Assembly (NCBI RefSeq): GCF_000283155.1 | Contig: NW_004454170.1 | Coordinates: forward strand, 11,901,301-11,965,300 | DNA: 64,000 nucleotides | Direction of reading: 5' to 3' | DNA from: Ceratotherium simum simum | Lineage: Eukaryota > Chordata > Mammalia > Perissodactyla > Rhinocerotidae | Part shown: in pieces, positions 34,797 through 46,414 of the stretch | Layout of the letters: every line of letters begins with the position of its first letter | How positions within the stretch are numbered: position 1 is the stretch's first letter | Position numbers and translations under genes: made by a program | The notes under the pieces: generated by a model | Seen by the model: only the letters and a program-made list of their open reading frames with translations | The model's database searches: none | What the model was told of the DNA's origin: nothing

Positions 34797-34990
34797 GGTC
34801 CAGCCCCTAGTGGTTAAGTTCAGCGTGCTCTGCTTCTGTGGCCCAGGTTTGGTTCCAGGGTGTGGACCTTTGCCACACATCAGTGGACATGCTGTGGTGG
34901 CAGCTCACATACGAAATAGAGGAAGATTGGCCACAGATATTAGCTCAGGGTGAATCTTCCTCAGCAAAAAAAAAAAAAGAAAGAAAGAAA
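34797..34990 (+). mobile_element. ERE-type SINE, plus strand, diverged
   Basis: CAGCCCCTAGTGGTTAAGTT, GGCCCAGGTTTGGTTCC (B-box region), ATATTAGCTCAGGGTGAATC and an A/G-rich tail. It is shorter and more diverged than the other copies. Confidence 0.8.
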
Positions 34991-36382
34991 AAAATCTCAT
35001 AGAAAAGAGACAAACATTTATTTTTTACATTATTGTGCAACAGTATGAATTGATCTTCAGAAGTGATTGTCCACTTTTAAATTGATAAGGTATATATTTT
35101 CCTTTCTGTCATGAGAGAATGACTAGGATCTAATTACTCATGTCACACTACAAAAAGGGCTCATAGATTTGAAAATGACTGTCAAAAACCTGTTTAGAAT
35201 TTGATATTTCTGTGCTGAAAAATCCCAAATCAAGGACACCCTTCAAGCTTTGCTACCTTTGGTCATGTCTGACCTAGGTAGTAGGTGAGCTGGAGGATGG
35301 GCCCGATGACGCTGGCCCCCTGGCTGGAGCCACTTACCACGTTTTTTTTAAACCCCAGTGGTCTTCCAATCGTTGCCCAGGGACTGGGGCCAGTCTAGGA
35401 ACTATTTGTTCCTGGTCCATGACAGAAAAAAAAACGTGCGGAAATCAAGAGTAAGAGTTTAAAATTTTCATAGCAATTTGACATTGTTTCAACATCCAAG
35501 CACATAATCGTTTTTCTGTTGGTTGATTCTTATTGTATTATACAAAAATATCATTCCACAGCAGATTATTCCCCACCCCTCCCCTCCAAAAATATCAGAG
35601 CTGATTCTTTGCCGTAGATGGTTTCAGAAGCACTGTTCTGAGTAACTCTAGCCTTTAGGAAATCTAGCTCAAAAATAGTTAGCTATCTTTCTCATCACTG
35701 TTTTTTATTTGTAGTTAAAGGTTAAAAACAAAACAGAAACAAACACTGCTTTAGTTAGCCATTAATGCCGCCCTGGAGTGTGTGTGATATGCTGTCTTTA
35801 GTATCCTTGGGATTGACTTTCTCCTTATGGTCGCCACAAGTCCTGTCCGTCCCCTCAATGGAAGGAGGTGTGTGTGTGCAGAGAGTGAGGCCACTCTGAG
35901 CAAGGTCAAGTCTCTCCTCCCTCCTGCTCTGCATGGGAGCTGTCACCTGAAGTAGCTGTGACCATTTTACATTATCCCCCTAAACAAGAGCTAGCCTTTC
36001 TGTTTAATTTTTCCTTTCCATTTTATCGTCCTACTTTCTTGAATCCAAATTTTACAGTTAAGCCTGCTGGTGTGTTCTTCAGATCTTAGGCAAATGCGAG
36101 TTAAGACATCCACATAGAAGAAGCAGGAAAAAATTTTCTGCTTAATATTATTTTCTCATTGTGGTTTCTTATGTTTCTAATAAGAGAGAACCTGCTAGTT
36201 ATTTATTCAATTTGATGACTCCCAGGGTAACTGTGAAGTTAATCCATGGTCCACTGTGGCCAGGAGAAAGTGTTTTTGGAGTTACCCTTATCTTCGTTAA
36301 AACTTTACCTAATGAATGTCGTTTCCACTGTAGATAGAATTGGACCCAGCAGCGTTGACAGTCAGCCTTTTTTTCCTCTTAG
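34991..36382 (+). other. CENPF intron, no certain feature
   Basis: A stretch near 35340-35440 (CCAGTGGTCTTCCAATCG) may be an old DNA-transposon end but is too short to assign. I recognise nothing else. Confidence 0.4.
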
Positions 36383-36561
36383 GGTTTGCTGATATCCCAA
36401 CAGGAAAGACAAGTCCCTATGTCCTGCGCCGGACAACCATGGCAACTAGGACCAGCCCCCATCTCGCTGCACGGAAGTTAGCACCATCCCCACTGAGTCT
36501 CGACAAAGAAAATTATGCTGAGACCTCCAAACCAACAGCTGGTGGCAGCAGATCACAAAAG
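36383..36561 (+). CDS. CENPF: CENPF coding exon with KEN box, residues 2628-2687
   Basis: The exon is 179 nt: the last two bases of a split glycine codon, then 59 codons. The acceptor TTCCTCTTAG ends at 36382 and the donor is AAG|GTAAAC at 36562. The peptide FADIPTGKTSPYVLRRTT to GGSRSQK is a basic, disordered tail. A KEN motif (36505-36513, residues 2669-2671, context SLDKENYAE) is the APC/C degron reported for post-anaphase loss of human CENP-F. Confidence 0.96.
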
Positions 36562-37229
36562 GTAAACGCCTGTGCACATGTATCTACCGTTTGAAATCCA
36601 GGAAGTTACAGCGTTATCTGGGTGAGGATTTGACACTGCGCCCTCTGACTCAGGAGCTCTTTAAAGTCTGACCTTCTAGATGCGGTATAAATAAGTCAGT
36701 GTTGGGGAGAGGAGTGAGCAGACCTGAGGATGAGCATTACATTATCCTGCCCACAATCTCGTCCTTGACGCAGCAGACCACTTATAAATAGTCTGATGGG
36801 AAATGGCGTTGTTAGATCGGAACTCAAAGGACATGTAAGAAAGTTTCGAGCGTTACCGTTGAAGGATGTGAAGAGGTAGTTTCTCTTTGGGCATAGGCAT
36901 TGGGCACTGCTTGTTTCATCCTTTTTCCTCTCACCCATCTGCCGCCCAACTGCCGATTCTTTTTTTGTTACTCTACTTTCTACAAAAAGCACATATTTCA
37001 GTAGATGTCTAAGGAAAGGAGCTCTGTTCATGGATTTCTCTGTTTTGATTGTTGAGGGTTGGGCTAGGACCTGAGTGATCTCTATGTACCTTGCAAACAG
37101 CCCAGGAAATGTTATTTAAAGCATAAGAGAATATTAATATTTGCTTAACAAGTCTTTGTTTCATTACTATAATCCATAGCAGCTACCATGTATATATACA
37201 AAATATATGCATTTTATTGAATTCTCATA

Positions 37230-37360
37230 GTTGATTTTCTCATTTTATTGAACTCTCACAGTGAGTAGTATTATAAAGGGATGAAGAAAGTAAGACTCAT
37301 AAAGATTTAACCTGCCTGGAGATAATGCTAGTCTCTCTCAACTCCACAGTCTTGCTCTTT
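37230..37360 (-). repeat. MIR-like relic, minus strand
   Basis: TCATTTTATTGAACTCTCAC, AGTAGTATTATAAAGGGATG and GATTTAACCTGCCTGGAG follow reversed MIR order. Confidence 0.5.
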
Positions 37361-37365
37361 TCCCA

Positions 37366-37800
37366 GTGTTTCTCAAACTAGGGATCACAGGAATATTGTT
37401 GGAAGTTGCTGGAATAGAGTCAGGAATTTAAAAAATTTTGTGATTTTACTTTGCTTACTTGTCCGAGTTTGATTAAGTATGCAATCTGAACCAGCAAACA
37501 AAGCTTCGAAAGTGTAGTAACCCCTATTTGTGTAATGTAACAATTCTTAGATGAGCAGGCGTGCTCCTCAGTAGGATTTTGGATATCAAAATACAAAGAC
37601 ATTGGTGATTAGTTGCATCAAAACAAGAACATATTTGCAAATTTGTTATGTTGACGTATAAGAGCTTTAAGCATTGAGGAATTTATACCTGGTATTAAGT
37701 TTGTTCATAAATTATGTTATAATAAAAATTTTTTTAACTCAGGGGTGACGAAGAAGGGTCTTAGATTTTCTTTCATTCATTAAAATTGGTCCATCCACTA
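37366..37800. repeat. Possible hAT-type DNA transposon relic
   Basis: CAGTGTTTCTCAAACTAGGG resembles the terminal sequence of Charlie-like hAT elements. TCAGGGGTGACGAAGAAGGG near 37740 may be internal. The family and ends are not certain. Confidence 0.3.
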
Positions 37801-37854
37801 CTTGTCTTAGAAATATTCCACCATTTTGTGCAAACCTCCTCCCCGCCCCCCGGC

Positions 37855-37893
37855 TCTTTTTCTCTCTCTCTTTCTTTCTTTCTCTCTCTCTCA
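37855..37893. repeat. CT/TTTC microsatellite
   Basis: A pure pyrimidine run of mixed CT and TTTC units following a C-rich stretch. Confidence 0.85.
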
Positions 37894-38299
37894 TTCACTC
37901 ACATTTGGATTTAACTTTTGGATGCTGGTAACAACAAAACACTGAAGGGTATACTGGAGTAGGTCCTGACTTTCCAGTGACCATAAGAACAACTTCTTTT
38001 TGATAAAACAACTAGTGCTCCTAAAGAGCGAAGCTTCCAAGCTTGACCAAAGCTATTAGTCACAAGGTAACCCCTGACTTGCAATACAGGAGGGGTCGGG
38101 TTTAGGTTCTGGTGTGGGCTGTGCCATTTCCTTAGATGAGTGACTGGGAGCCACTCCTGACTCCTCAGTCCTTATAAGTACCCATTCCTGTTTGTCTCAC
38201 ACTTATGGGGATCAAATGAAGTATTTGGCTCTCGCAAAACAAAATCATGACACAGAGGCAGTACCCTGGACTTCCACCATTTCATGGTGGCTCACTTTA

Positions 38300-38445
38300 T
38301 TGTAATAGCTGCTTGAGTTTCTGCCGTCTGAGTTCCAGTATGAGTTCTGTGAGGTTCCTGATTATGTTTATGCTACCTGTGTCCTCACGTCTAACACAGT
38401 GTCTGACGTTCTACAGATACTTGTTGAATGAATGGAGCTGTTAAT
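38300..38445 (+). repeat. L2 LINE 3' end
   Basis: TCTAACACAGTGTCTGACG and ACTTGTTGAATGAATGG are L2-terminal. Confidence 0.5.
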
Positions 38446-40494
38446 GTTGCCGAGGTGACTGCAGTTATAGATGTTTAAAGGTGTGTTAGGAAATCATCTT
38501 ATGAAATCACCATATGGGTCATTTTTTGTTTTTTTATGAGGAATTGATGTAAAAGCAGTTTGCATGTGGAGATCAGACTTATTATCTAAGAATAAGAGCT
38601 TTGCACACTAGGGGGCCAGCGCTCCACGCTGCTGTTGAGTCTGTTGAGTATGGAGTAGTAACCATGGTTTCCTGCAGATCTGTGTTCAGGGCATTAGCTA
38701 CAGGCCACAGTAGGCAGCAGCGGTTATGAATTGCTAAGCAAGTCTGTGCACTTGTGCAAGTGAATGGGAGGGGGTTCCTCTTCAGAGGAGGTTATAGGCG
38801 ACTTCACGATTAGATGCAAACTCTCCAAAACCTGGTCTATTGATTTTTAATTAAATTCAGCATTTTCCGAGTCACCTTATAAAATGCTTGCCTCATCTGT
38901 TAAGCATATTTCATCATTCAGTTAGAAAAATACAAAGCAAGATATCATTTCCTAAAGCAGTTGCTTAGAAGCTCAGGATTATGAGCCCCCTCCTGAAGTG
39001 ACTGGCTGAGTTTTGAGAGAGATGATTCCCTAGGTCACTTAGCAGGACCTTTGTGACATCTGACAAGTTCAAAGGGGAAAACAGGTAAAATGCAGATGAG
39101 GTGAGGGGCATTCTCTGTTACGTCTCTGGGATGAATAAACCCAGGAGCTCCTGGTTTGCTGGGGACAAGGGAGTCGGTGATTGTGTGTAGACTTGGTCTG
39201 CTGAACCTGGGTGGGCGGTCACTGCCAGAGGACGGGCCACTAAATTGTAGAGGATGACAGTGATGCCGTCAGCATAGCATCCGTCAGAGTGGGGCCTTGC
39301 ATGTTTTCTCCTAATGAGATTCCTTTTCACTGAGCCATCTGCACACTTGCCCTCTCCCCACTGTGGCTGCAGACACAGTTTGTAAGAAAACTGGGTTATG
39401 AGTGCATCTAATAGTTTAAATACTCGGTGAATTTGACCTCGTCAGGTTATGGGCAAGTCTGAGGCTAACTAACCAACATGAGGATCCAATCGAGTTTAAA
39501 CTCTGATCACAGACTACAATTTCCTCAATTCAGTATCAGAGAATATGAGTCTGGAGGGGGAAGCTAAGGAGTTTTCCTGGCTCAGATTCTCTTTTTCCAA
39601 TGTGATCTCTCTCTTTTTTTTAATCGTGAACCTAAAGGTTTGACTTGCCTGCATCTGATTGGTTCAAGGGAAACACCTGTCTTTTGCATCACTTTCTACT
39701 TGAAAAAAATTTTAAAAAGTACCAGTAAAACTCTGTTTTTTTCCTTCAACTTTCCATGGACGGGAATTTTCCATTAAGTCCTGATCCTTCAAGGCTGCTC
39801 TTTTTAAGTGTCCTGCACATAATCTGAGGCAGAGGCAAGCTTTCCAGGGATTTGATCTGTTGACCAGATTTACTATGTTTTCTGTAATGAAAAGTATTTA
39901 GCTGCCTTTTAAAACCACATACTTCCTGTGGAAAGAATATAAATGGGGAAATAATTTCCATTCTTTCTTCTTACTGCTTCAGAAGGAGGTCACGGGCAGT
40001 CAGTTGCTCTGGAAGTGATCTGTCCCCTCGCTGCTTCCCAGCAACAGCACTGAACACATGTCGCCCTTGTTGAGAATCCTTCCTCTTTTTCTTGTCAAGA
40101 TCTTCCTACTTGAATCTTCCACTCTTGTCTTTTTTGATTAAGTGAATCTTTTCTGTACTTCATCTCTCTTGCTTCTCTTTCTTTTTCCGGACCCCTCATC
40201 TTCTTTCACTACTATGTAAACCTCAAAAAGCTACTCATCCCTCTCAATATGCTTCTTAAAGCCTCACATTTTCTGAGATCCCTCTTCTTTTTAAAAGGGG
40301 GAGTGACTCAGGGGATTTGCTCTTCGGCTATAATCCGAATCCAATATGGAAACAAAGCAACAATGTAAGGACAATGATTAAAATGCCATTATATGAGGAA
40401 CAGGTTCTAGGTCTTTGAAATGTTGTAAATAAAGCTCCCACCCTATGAAGGTATTACTCACTTGGCTTATATTCATTTGAATGACAGCAGGGGC
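38446..40494 (+). other. CENPF last intron, no recognised feature
   Basis: I cannot assign repeats or coding signals in this 2 kb. Confidence 0.45.
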
Positions 40495-40625
40495 TCAATG
40501 GAAGCTGGTTGGGGTTCTCTCTTAGGTATATATTGAACAATTGCCGGGTGGTAAAGCACATTCTGGGCACTAGGGATACAAAGGTTAAGAGGACGTAGTC
40601 TTTGCCCTCAGAGAGCTTACCTGCT
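40495..40625 (-). repeat. L2 relic, minus strand
   Basis: TTCTGGGCACTAGGGATACA and GCCCTCAGAGAGCTTACCTG are in reversed L2 order. Confidence 0.5.
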
Positions 40626-40901
40626 GATCTGAGAATGTCACACTGGCCTTGGGAGTGTCAAGGACACTGGCCATCAGAGGTGTCAAGGAAAGTTTGCAAG
40701 GTGACTTGTCAGAGGTCGCGTCCAACACCCTTCTAGCTTCTCTGTTAGGTGGGGCCTGTTGTTAGGGAAGAAGCAATAGCAAAACTGTGTACAGCTCTGA
40801 GAGAAGAAGAACTTAAACTTTGGTGACATAAGTGTTTTATTTTTCATGTTGTAGAAATGTGACTGTGATTGAAACCTGTAACAAAGATGTTTGTGTTGCA
40901 G

Positions 40902-41105
40902 GTCAAGGGTGCTCAGCAAAGCCCAGTGGATTCAGGTGCTGCCTTCCGAGAACCCACCACGAAGTCTCTCTCGGTCAGTAACTTTCCCGAGAGAAGTTCG
41001 GCCGACAGCCCCAGGGAGGGCCTGAGGGCCAAGCGAGGCCGCCTTGCCCCCAGCCCAGAAGCTGGCCCCGAGTCCAAGAGCAGCGAGAACTGCAGGGTCC
41101 AGTAG
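40902..41105 (+). CDS. CENPF: CENPF last coding exon, ending in a CAAX box, residues 2688-2754 and stop
   Basis: The acceptor TTGTGTTGCAG ends at 40901. The exon codes VKGAQQSPVDSGAAFREP onward and stops at TAG (41103-41105). The last four residues are CRVQ (41091-41102), a CAAX farnesylation box equivalent to the human CKVQ. Farnesylation is known to be needed for nuclear-envelope and kinetochore localisation and for timely degradation. SP motifs in a basic context (SPREGLRAKRGRL) are typical of this tail. Confidence 0.97.
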   Translation, partial: VKGAQQSPVDSGAAFREPTTKSLSVSNFPERSSADSPREGLRAKRGRLAPSPEAGPESKSSENCRVQ

Positions 41106-41660
41106 AAGAGACCTTGTGTGTCAGGACTCCCGGAAGGTGGCAGTAGTTGAGTAGAAAGTAGTCAGGAAGCACATTATCAGTGGGAAGAAAACAATTCCTT
41201 ATAAGTTGAAGTATATTGTACTCTTTAGATCTCCCATATGTAAGTATTAGAAGAGTTTGGAAGCACTGATCACCTATTCATCATCGATATTCCTCTTCTG
41301 TGATGTAAATGGTACTATATAAAGCCTTTTGGTAATTTTACACTTACATGGCAAGCACTATATTAACAACTTCTGTTTGTGTGTGGATTTTACACTAAAA
41401 AAATGCAAAACACATTTATACTTCCAGTTAACAGCTCCCAGGAAAACGTAAACTTTTGCTTTATGATTTTCCTATGTAGAGTGTTAGGCATAAAATAGTT
41501 TTAGATCAAAAATTTCTTTGAGCTGAATAAAATGAAGGAAAACCATGTTGTATGTGTTTAAGGAAAACATGTACACACATACATATATGAGTGTGTTCAT
41601 CCTTCTCTTCCAATGTGTTTTCTAAATCTTTGCTTATTAAAGCTGTACATATTTGTGTGT
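41106..41660 (+). other. CENPF: CENPF 3' UTR
   Basis: Non-coding sequence follows the stop. A canonical AATAAA lies at 41526-41531 and an ATTAAA at 41636-41641. The second is followed directly by a GT-rich stretch (41652-41685), the usual downstream element, so the main mRNA end is probably near 41655. Further ATTAAA (41801) and AATAAA (41824) hexamers could serve longer forms. The true end cannot be fixed from sequence alone. Confidence 0.75.
41636..41641 (+). terminator. Likely main CENPF polyadenylation signal (ATTAAA)
   Basis: ATTAAA is followed within 15 nt by a GT-rich tract, a better context than the upstream AATAAA at 41526, which lacks a strong GT-rich downstream element. Confidence 0.6.
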
Positions 41661-43849
41661 GGAGGTGGTGGGAGTTGTGTGTTTATTTCCACTTAGCCTG
41701 GTTGCAGCTTCCTCGAAGGTGTAGTATATCAAGTTTTCTGTCATTGTGCTGTTTCTTTTTAAGACTAATTTGGTATGCATTCTCATAAATGGTGATCTTT
41801 ATTAAAATATAGCATTTTTTTCTAATAAAAAAAAAGTTATCTTTGTTTTCTGTAAAAATGATTCCTAAATATAAATGCATTATAATCACTGGTACCATTT
41901 CTTGCTAACTTCAACAACCTCTTAGAAAAGTAAAAGTGTTTTAACAAATGATACTAGTATATTTAGTGAACATATATTTAGTGAACATTTCAGTTATATT
42001 AAAAGATGTGATTTGGAATATGGGTCATGAAGCTTATATAGGAATATAATATGTCCAGCTAGTGCCTGGCACATTGTGTGTACCCATTAAATCTCATCAG
42101 CAAGGTTACAAGTACGTGGTATTTTCCAGCTCATTTATTGATACAGGGTTTTGAAAATATGCAGGCATTATGAGCCATATCTAATCTAAAAACTTTGGAA
42201 CAAGTCCTGTGTCCTTGAATCAGGGTAAAAGTTTTCCAGAACATGTGCTAGTAAAAGATAATTTGCTCTTGGCTTTCAGTTCAGATTGAAATATAAACCT
42301 TGACAAATACTATCATTTATATTTTAAAATTGTCCTTTGCAAGGTGGCTCTATTGTTCAGTAACGCTTCAATAATATTAAGCTACTTAGTATTCATCTAC
42401 TGAAAGTGATATCCTGACTCGGGTTTCTTCCTCCTTGTTTCTCCAGTTGCCGGGGGTTGTGGTCTGGTGCAATATCCTCATCATAAATTATCTCAAGGTT
42501 GCCATGTGCTCAAGGGCATGGCCCAGAGTAGGCATCGCTGGGATCAGGCCATCAGCTTTATTGGCTGTCTTTAGTTATTGGAAGATTCCACTCAGTAGGT
42601 CTGGCTGGGTAGTTTGGTGGGTCCTTGAAATCATCTTCATCTTTTCCTGGATGGATTGTAGCTGCTGCTCCTTGTTACAGGGAGTACTTGGCATGCCTTC
42701 TATTTTCATAATTGTAGAGAATTGTTCACAGTCTTATAACTGGACAGCCAGGACATTAAATATTCTTTTCCTTGAGCCAACAATGTTTGTTATACTATGA
42801 GCTGAGCTGCATATAGGGTGAAAAGTAAATACGCTACACAGTTCCAACTCGGAAGTACTTGATAAACCAGTTGAGGCGCAAATAAGATCCCAGCTGGCAA
42901 ATCGTGTGGGGAAATAGACCAAGTCCAGAGATCTAAGAATTGGATTCTCATCTGTACAATGAGAGGCTTGGTTGATGATTCTTTCATCTTGAATATTCTA
43001 TAGAAATGGAGATGGCCCTTTGTGTTATTGGGAGTTATCAAGAGTCCAAAGGGACTGCATCTTCAGTAAGAAGGGGATAAAAACCAACATTTAAGTGTAG
43101 CCTGATTTCCTAAGATCACCCCTGCACACACTCACCTCCTTTGAGATTTATTTGTGGTTTTTCTCACTTGACCCCAATCTATTTTGTTGGAACTATCAAA
43201 TTGTCACAGATTTCTTCGAATCTGGAAAGAAGTCAGGACACGTCTTCCCAGGGGGAGGGGAGGACAAACTCTAGGAGGGGAGACCTGTTCTACTTTCCAA
43301 CTGGCTTGAGTCCATAAAGACTTCTAACTACTCTTAGAGTGGCTCAGAACATGGATCTTAGAATTTTCAAGTTAGTTCTTCCAAAGTCATTCAGGCTATG
43401 GCTGTGTGTCTTGAAAGTAATTTAAATGGGAAGTAAACTATGATCAATTATTTTAAATGATAGGTTTATTACACCACAATCAGAAATGGAACTAATCAAT
43501 GGCATATATTTCATATTTCTCTTGTGGTTGAGAAAGGGTTTACAATTATTTTTTTAGGAGGACACTAAGTACCTGGAATTGGTAGTTGAGGATGGTTGAG
43601 CTATGCTCCCCCTGCCCCCTCACTTCTATTCATGTAAGCTGCCTTCCCTTTAGAGGAAGGGGCTTGATGCAAGACTCACTGACTACAGAGAATAGAACTT
43701 TGCTTCAGAAGAATCAGGCCATTCTAATTAGAAAGTCTGAGGACCTAAAGCTAGCATCCTACCTCCAGGTAGAGCTATGTATCTAATGCCACCACTCACC
43801 TGAGTCATGGCTCAACCACCTAAAACTATGTGGAAAGTTATATACATTT
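41661..43849. other. Intergenic; possible decayed coding remnant at 42400-43050
   Basis: No repeat is recognised. The reverse strand of 42400-42800 shows peptide-like runs (for example GNLEIIYDEDIAPDHNP and DDFKDPPNYPARPTEWNL) interrupted by stops. The plus strand of 42435-42800 is also open, but its translation looks like antisense. The origin is not identified. Confidence 0.3.
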
Positions 43850-44115
43850 TACAAAGTGTTTTCACTTGTTTGCTCAAACCTTACACCTTTGTGAGGTATA
43901 CCTTAGGATCTCCATTTCTTAGACTGAGACTAAGTAAGAGATAGGCAGAACTGACTCGTACATCTGGGGAGACCTTGTTAATAATTGTAATGATATGTCT
44001 CACAACAACCTTGGAAAGTGGAGATTATCCTCATTGGAGAAAAGATGAAATAGACTCAGAGTTGAAGTATTTCAACCTCAGTTTTGTGAATACAGAGCCC
44101 ACTATCTTGTTTGTC
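43850..44115 (-). repeat. MIR-like relics, minus strand
   Basis: TTACACCTTTGTGAGGTATA and TCTCACAACAACCTTGGAAA each resemble the conserved MIR stretch read in reverse, so two fragments may abut. Confidence 0.45.
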
Positions 44116-44459
44116 TTGTGCCTCTCTAGAGTCAGGCTGTTCCAGAATAATTCTGATAGTACGAATACTCAGGTGATAAAGTAGCTTTTCTACTTTCTCT
44201 GTGCAATGGAGACATCCTTAGTCTAGGATGATGGCAGCTGATGTGTGTTACTTTATACCGAATTTTCAAAAATATAAAATGAGACTGGCTATAAATTTCA
44301 ACTTCTAAAAATTGTAACTACTAACAATGCATAAGTATTATTTACTTAAATAAAAGTAAATCCTGTTAAAGAGTCTGTTTTGGAAAACCTTGAAAAATCT
44401 AAAGATTTGTAAGGCTTTGAATACAAAAGTTTAGTATAAAAGTAGACATTAAAAGTGAA

Positions 44460-44830
44460 AGTGAGGTGTCAGAATTCCTGGGTTTCCCATGTAACCTTGG
44501 GCAAATTACTTAATTCACTATGCTTCAGTTTCCTCTGGTAAAATTGGGTAAAATAATAATGAAAGTCACACGTTGCGTAATGACGGGGATATGTTCTGAA
44601 AAATGTGGTGTTAGGCAGTTTCGTTGTGCGAACATCGTAGAGTGTACTTACATAAACCTAGACGGTATAGCCTACTACACACCTAGGCTATATGGATCTA
44701 ATCTTATGGGACCACCGTCATATATGCGGTCAGTCATTGACTAAACGTTATTACGTAGTGCATGACTGTGACAATAATAATACCTCTTGGAGTTGTCATG
44801 ATGACTAGTTAATTAATATTTAACTATATG
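44460..44830 (+). repeat. MIR SINE relic, split by a DNA transposon
   Basis: TAACCTTGGGCAAATTACTT and GCTTCAGTTTCCTCTGGTAA precede the insertion. AATAATACCTCTTGGAGTTG continues the MIR after it. Confidence 0.65.
44564..44768. mobile_element. Tigger-type (MER2-like) DNA transposon, internally deleted
   Basis: About 22-bp terminal inverted repeats: AGTCACACGTTGCGTAATGACG on the left, and the complement of CGTTATTACGTAGTGCATGACTG on the right. Internal GTGCGAACATCGTAGAGTG and TATGGGACCACCGTCATATA match MER2-like elements as I remember them. At 205 bp it is shorter than the roughly 345-bp family length. Confidence 0.7.
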
Positions 44831-45827
44831 TGTGATTTTGCACTCGATAAAATGTCTTCTGTATACAGATAATTACACATAATTAAAATATCACAGCTTA
44901 AAATTGTTAGGTAAATCTGTTCATCCAATGCAACACATTAATTTCAGATTAAGTTCTGTTCTACAAAAATCTCACCATTCTCAATACTACTAATGCTTAT
45001 TTTGCAAATGAGTTTAATCACTATAGATTTGGACATATCATTCAATTACTGATCATGCAAATGAACCATCCACTGATTTTGGTTTTTCTTTGGCTCGTTA
45101 AAGATACCCAAAGAAAACAATTACTGTAATTTTAAGTACAAATGAGTCGTGTTGCTGAAGTTCATATATAAATTGGTCATTTAGAACTCAATACATTTCC
45201 TTATAGAAACAGCATTGCAAATTGTGCCTACACTCAAGCCCAGAAAGTCAACTTAGCTCAAAATATGTTAAAATGGCAATTACTTTGTTTCAACCATACA
45301 GAACCTCTAGTCACAGCATTCTCTGGAAAAAGAGATGTTAAACATTAGGTTACCAGAAACTCATTTTTCTACCCCTCAACCATTTTTCCAGTGTGTCCCT
45401 GCTCTTCCCTTCCCATTTTGTGGTGTTGGGCTGGAATTACCTAGTCGCCTCCAGAGAGAGTAATGGGGGTATAGATTCCTGTCTGCCACATTTCTAACAG
45501 CAGCTGCTCCCAGTATGAAAGAGAAAGTGATGGCTGTTATGTTGGTTCTGATGCTGCAGGCAAGGTCCATCCTGTGTAATGTCGACGTATTTGTGTGTGT
45601 AAATGTAGTGGTACAAGAAAACACACATATCTCCAAACTTCATACATTTTTTTCTATCAGATTGAGTTCCAGCCTGCAAAATCCCCACCAGCCTCGATCC
45701 CCTCAATGCCAAGAATGTGGCTGATGAATATTACTGAACTTTGTTATTCTCTCCTCTAGGACACCTTGAGGATGATCAGAGGGTCATGTTTATCTGTATA
45801 AAAATATCACATTTGCCAAACCAAATC
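44831..45827. other. Intergenic, no recognised feature
   Basis: I see no gene or repeat family here. Confidence 0.45.
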
Positions 45828-45970
45828 CTTGCAGTTTCCAGTGTTTTATCTCATTTGATATTTAATAATCTTGTGAAGTGGGTCCTATTTTACCACTCAA
45901 GAAGAGACCCAAAGGTTAAGTTTGTGGCAAAACAAAACAGGTTCTAGTCTTGATTCCCAGTCCAAATCTC
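45828..45970 (-). repeat. MIR-like relic, minus strand
   Basis: TTTATCTCATTTGATATTTA and CTTGTGAAGTGGGTCCTATT read as reversed MIR. Confidence 0.5.
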
Positions 45971-46158
45971 CTCATATATTACCATACACCCCTCAATAGA
46001 GAGTAAAGGGATTCAGGAGGCCAAGAAGATAAATATTAGCCTAAGAAGTTCTTTTAGGATCCCATTCTGAACCCAGTGGGGGAAGTTTCCTTCTTTTAGG
46101 GCTTAAGACAACTCCACACCTAAGGAAAATGTGCTTTATTTAACTTCATTGAACTCTT

Positions 46159-46403
46159 TTGTGTGTGCGCGAGGAAGATTAGCCCTGAGCTAACATCCGT
46201 TGCCAATCCTCCTCTTTTTGCTGAGGAAGATTGGTCCTGGGCTAACATCTGTGCCCATCTTCCTCTACTTTATATGGGACGCCGCCACAGCATGGCTTGA
46301 TAAGTGGTGTGTACCTCTGCGCCTGGGATCTGAACCCGCGAACACTGGGCTGCCGCCAAAGCAGGGCGCGCGAACTTAACTGCTATTCCACTGGGCCCGC
46401 CCA
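46159..46403 (-). mobile_element. ERE SINE, minus strand
   Basis: It shows GCGAGGAAGATTAGCCCTGA, ATATGGGACGCCGCCACAG and CCACTGGGCCCGCCC. The 11-bp duplication ATTGAACTCTT is at 46148 and 46404. Confidence 0.92.
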
Positions 46404-46414
46404 ATTGAACTCTT

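Larger units (their letters stand above)
4659..41660 (+). other. CENPF: CENPF gene, 3' portion (13 exons and 3' UTR)
   Basis: This is the distal part of the centromere protein F (mitosin) gene. CENP-F is a large coiled-coil protein that accumulates in G2, moves to the nuclear envelope and kinetochores, binds microtubules, Bub1 and NudE/NudEL-dynein, helps recruit mitochondria through Miro, and is destroyed after mitosis. I recognised it from its protein sequence, which matches the human protein through every exon. The joined exons give 2754 codons with no stop or frameshift. In the notes below, residues are numbered from the first codon in the window (4659 = residue 1); add about 356 for full-length numbering. 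If the usual 20-exon human structure holds, these are exons 8 to 20. The promoter and the N-terminal microtubule-binding exons lie left of the window. Confidence 0.97.
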
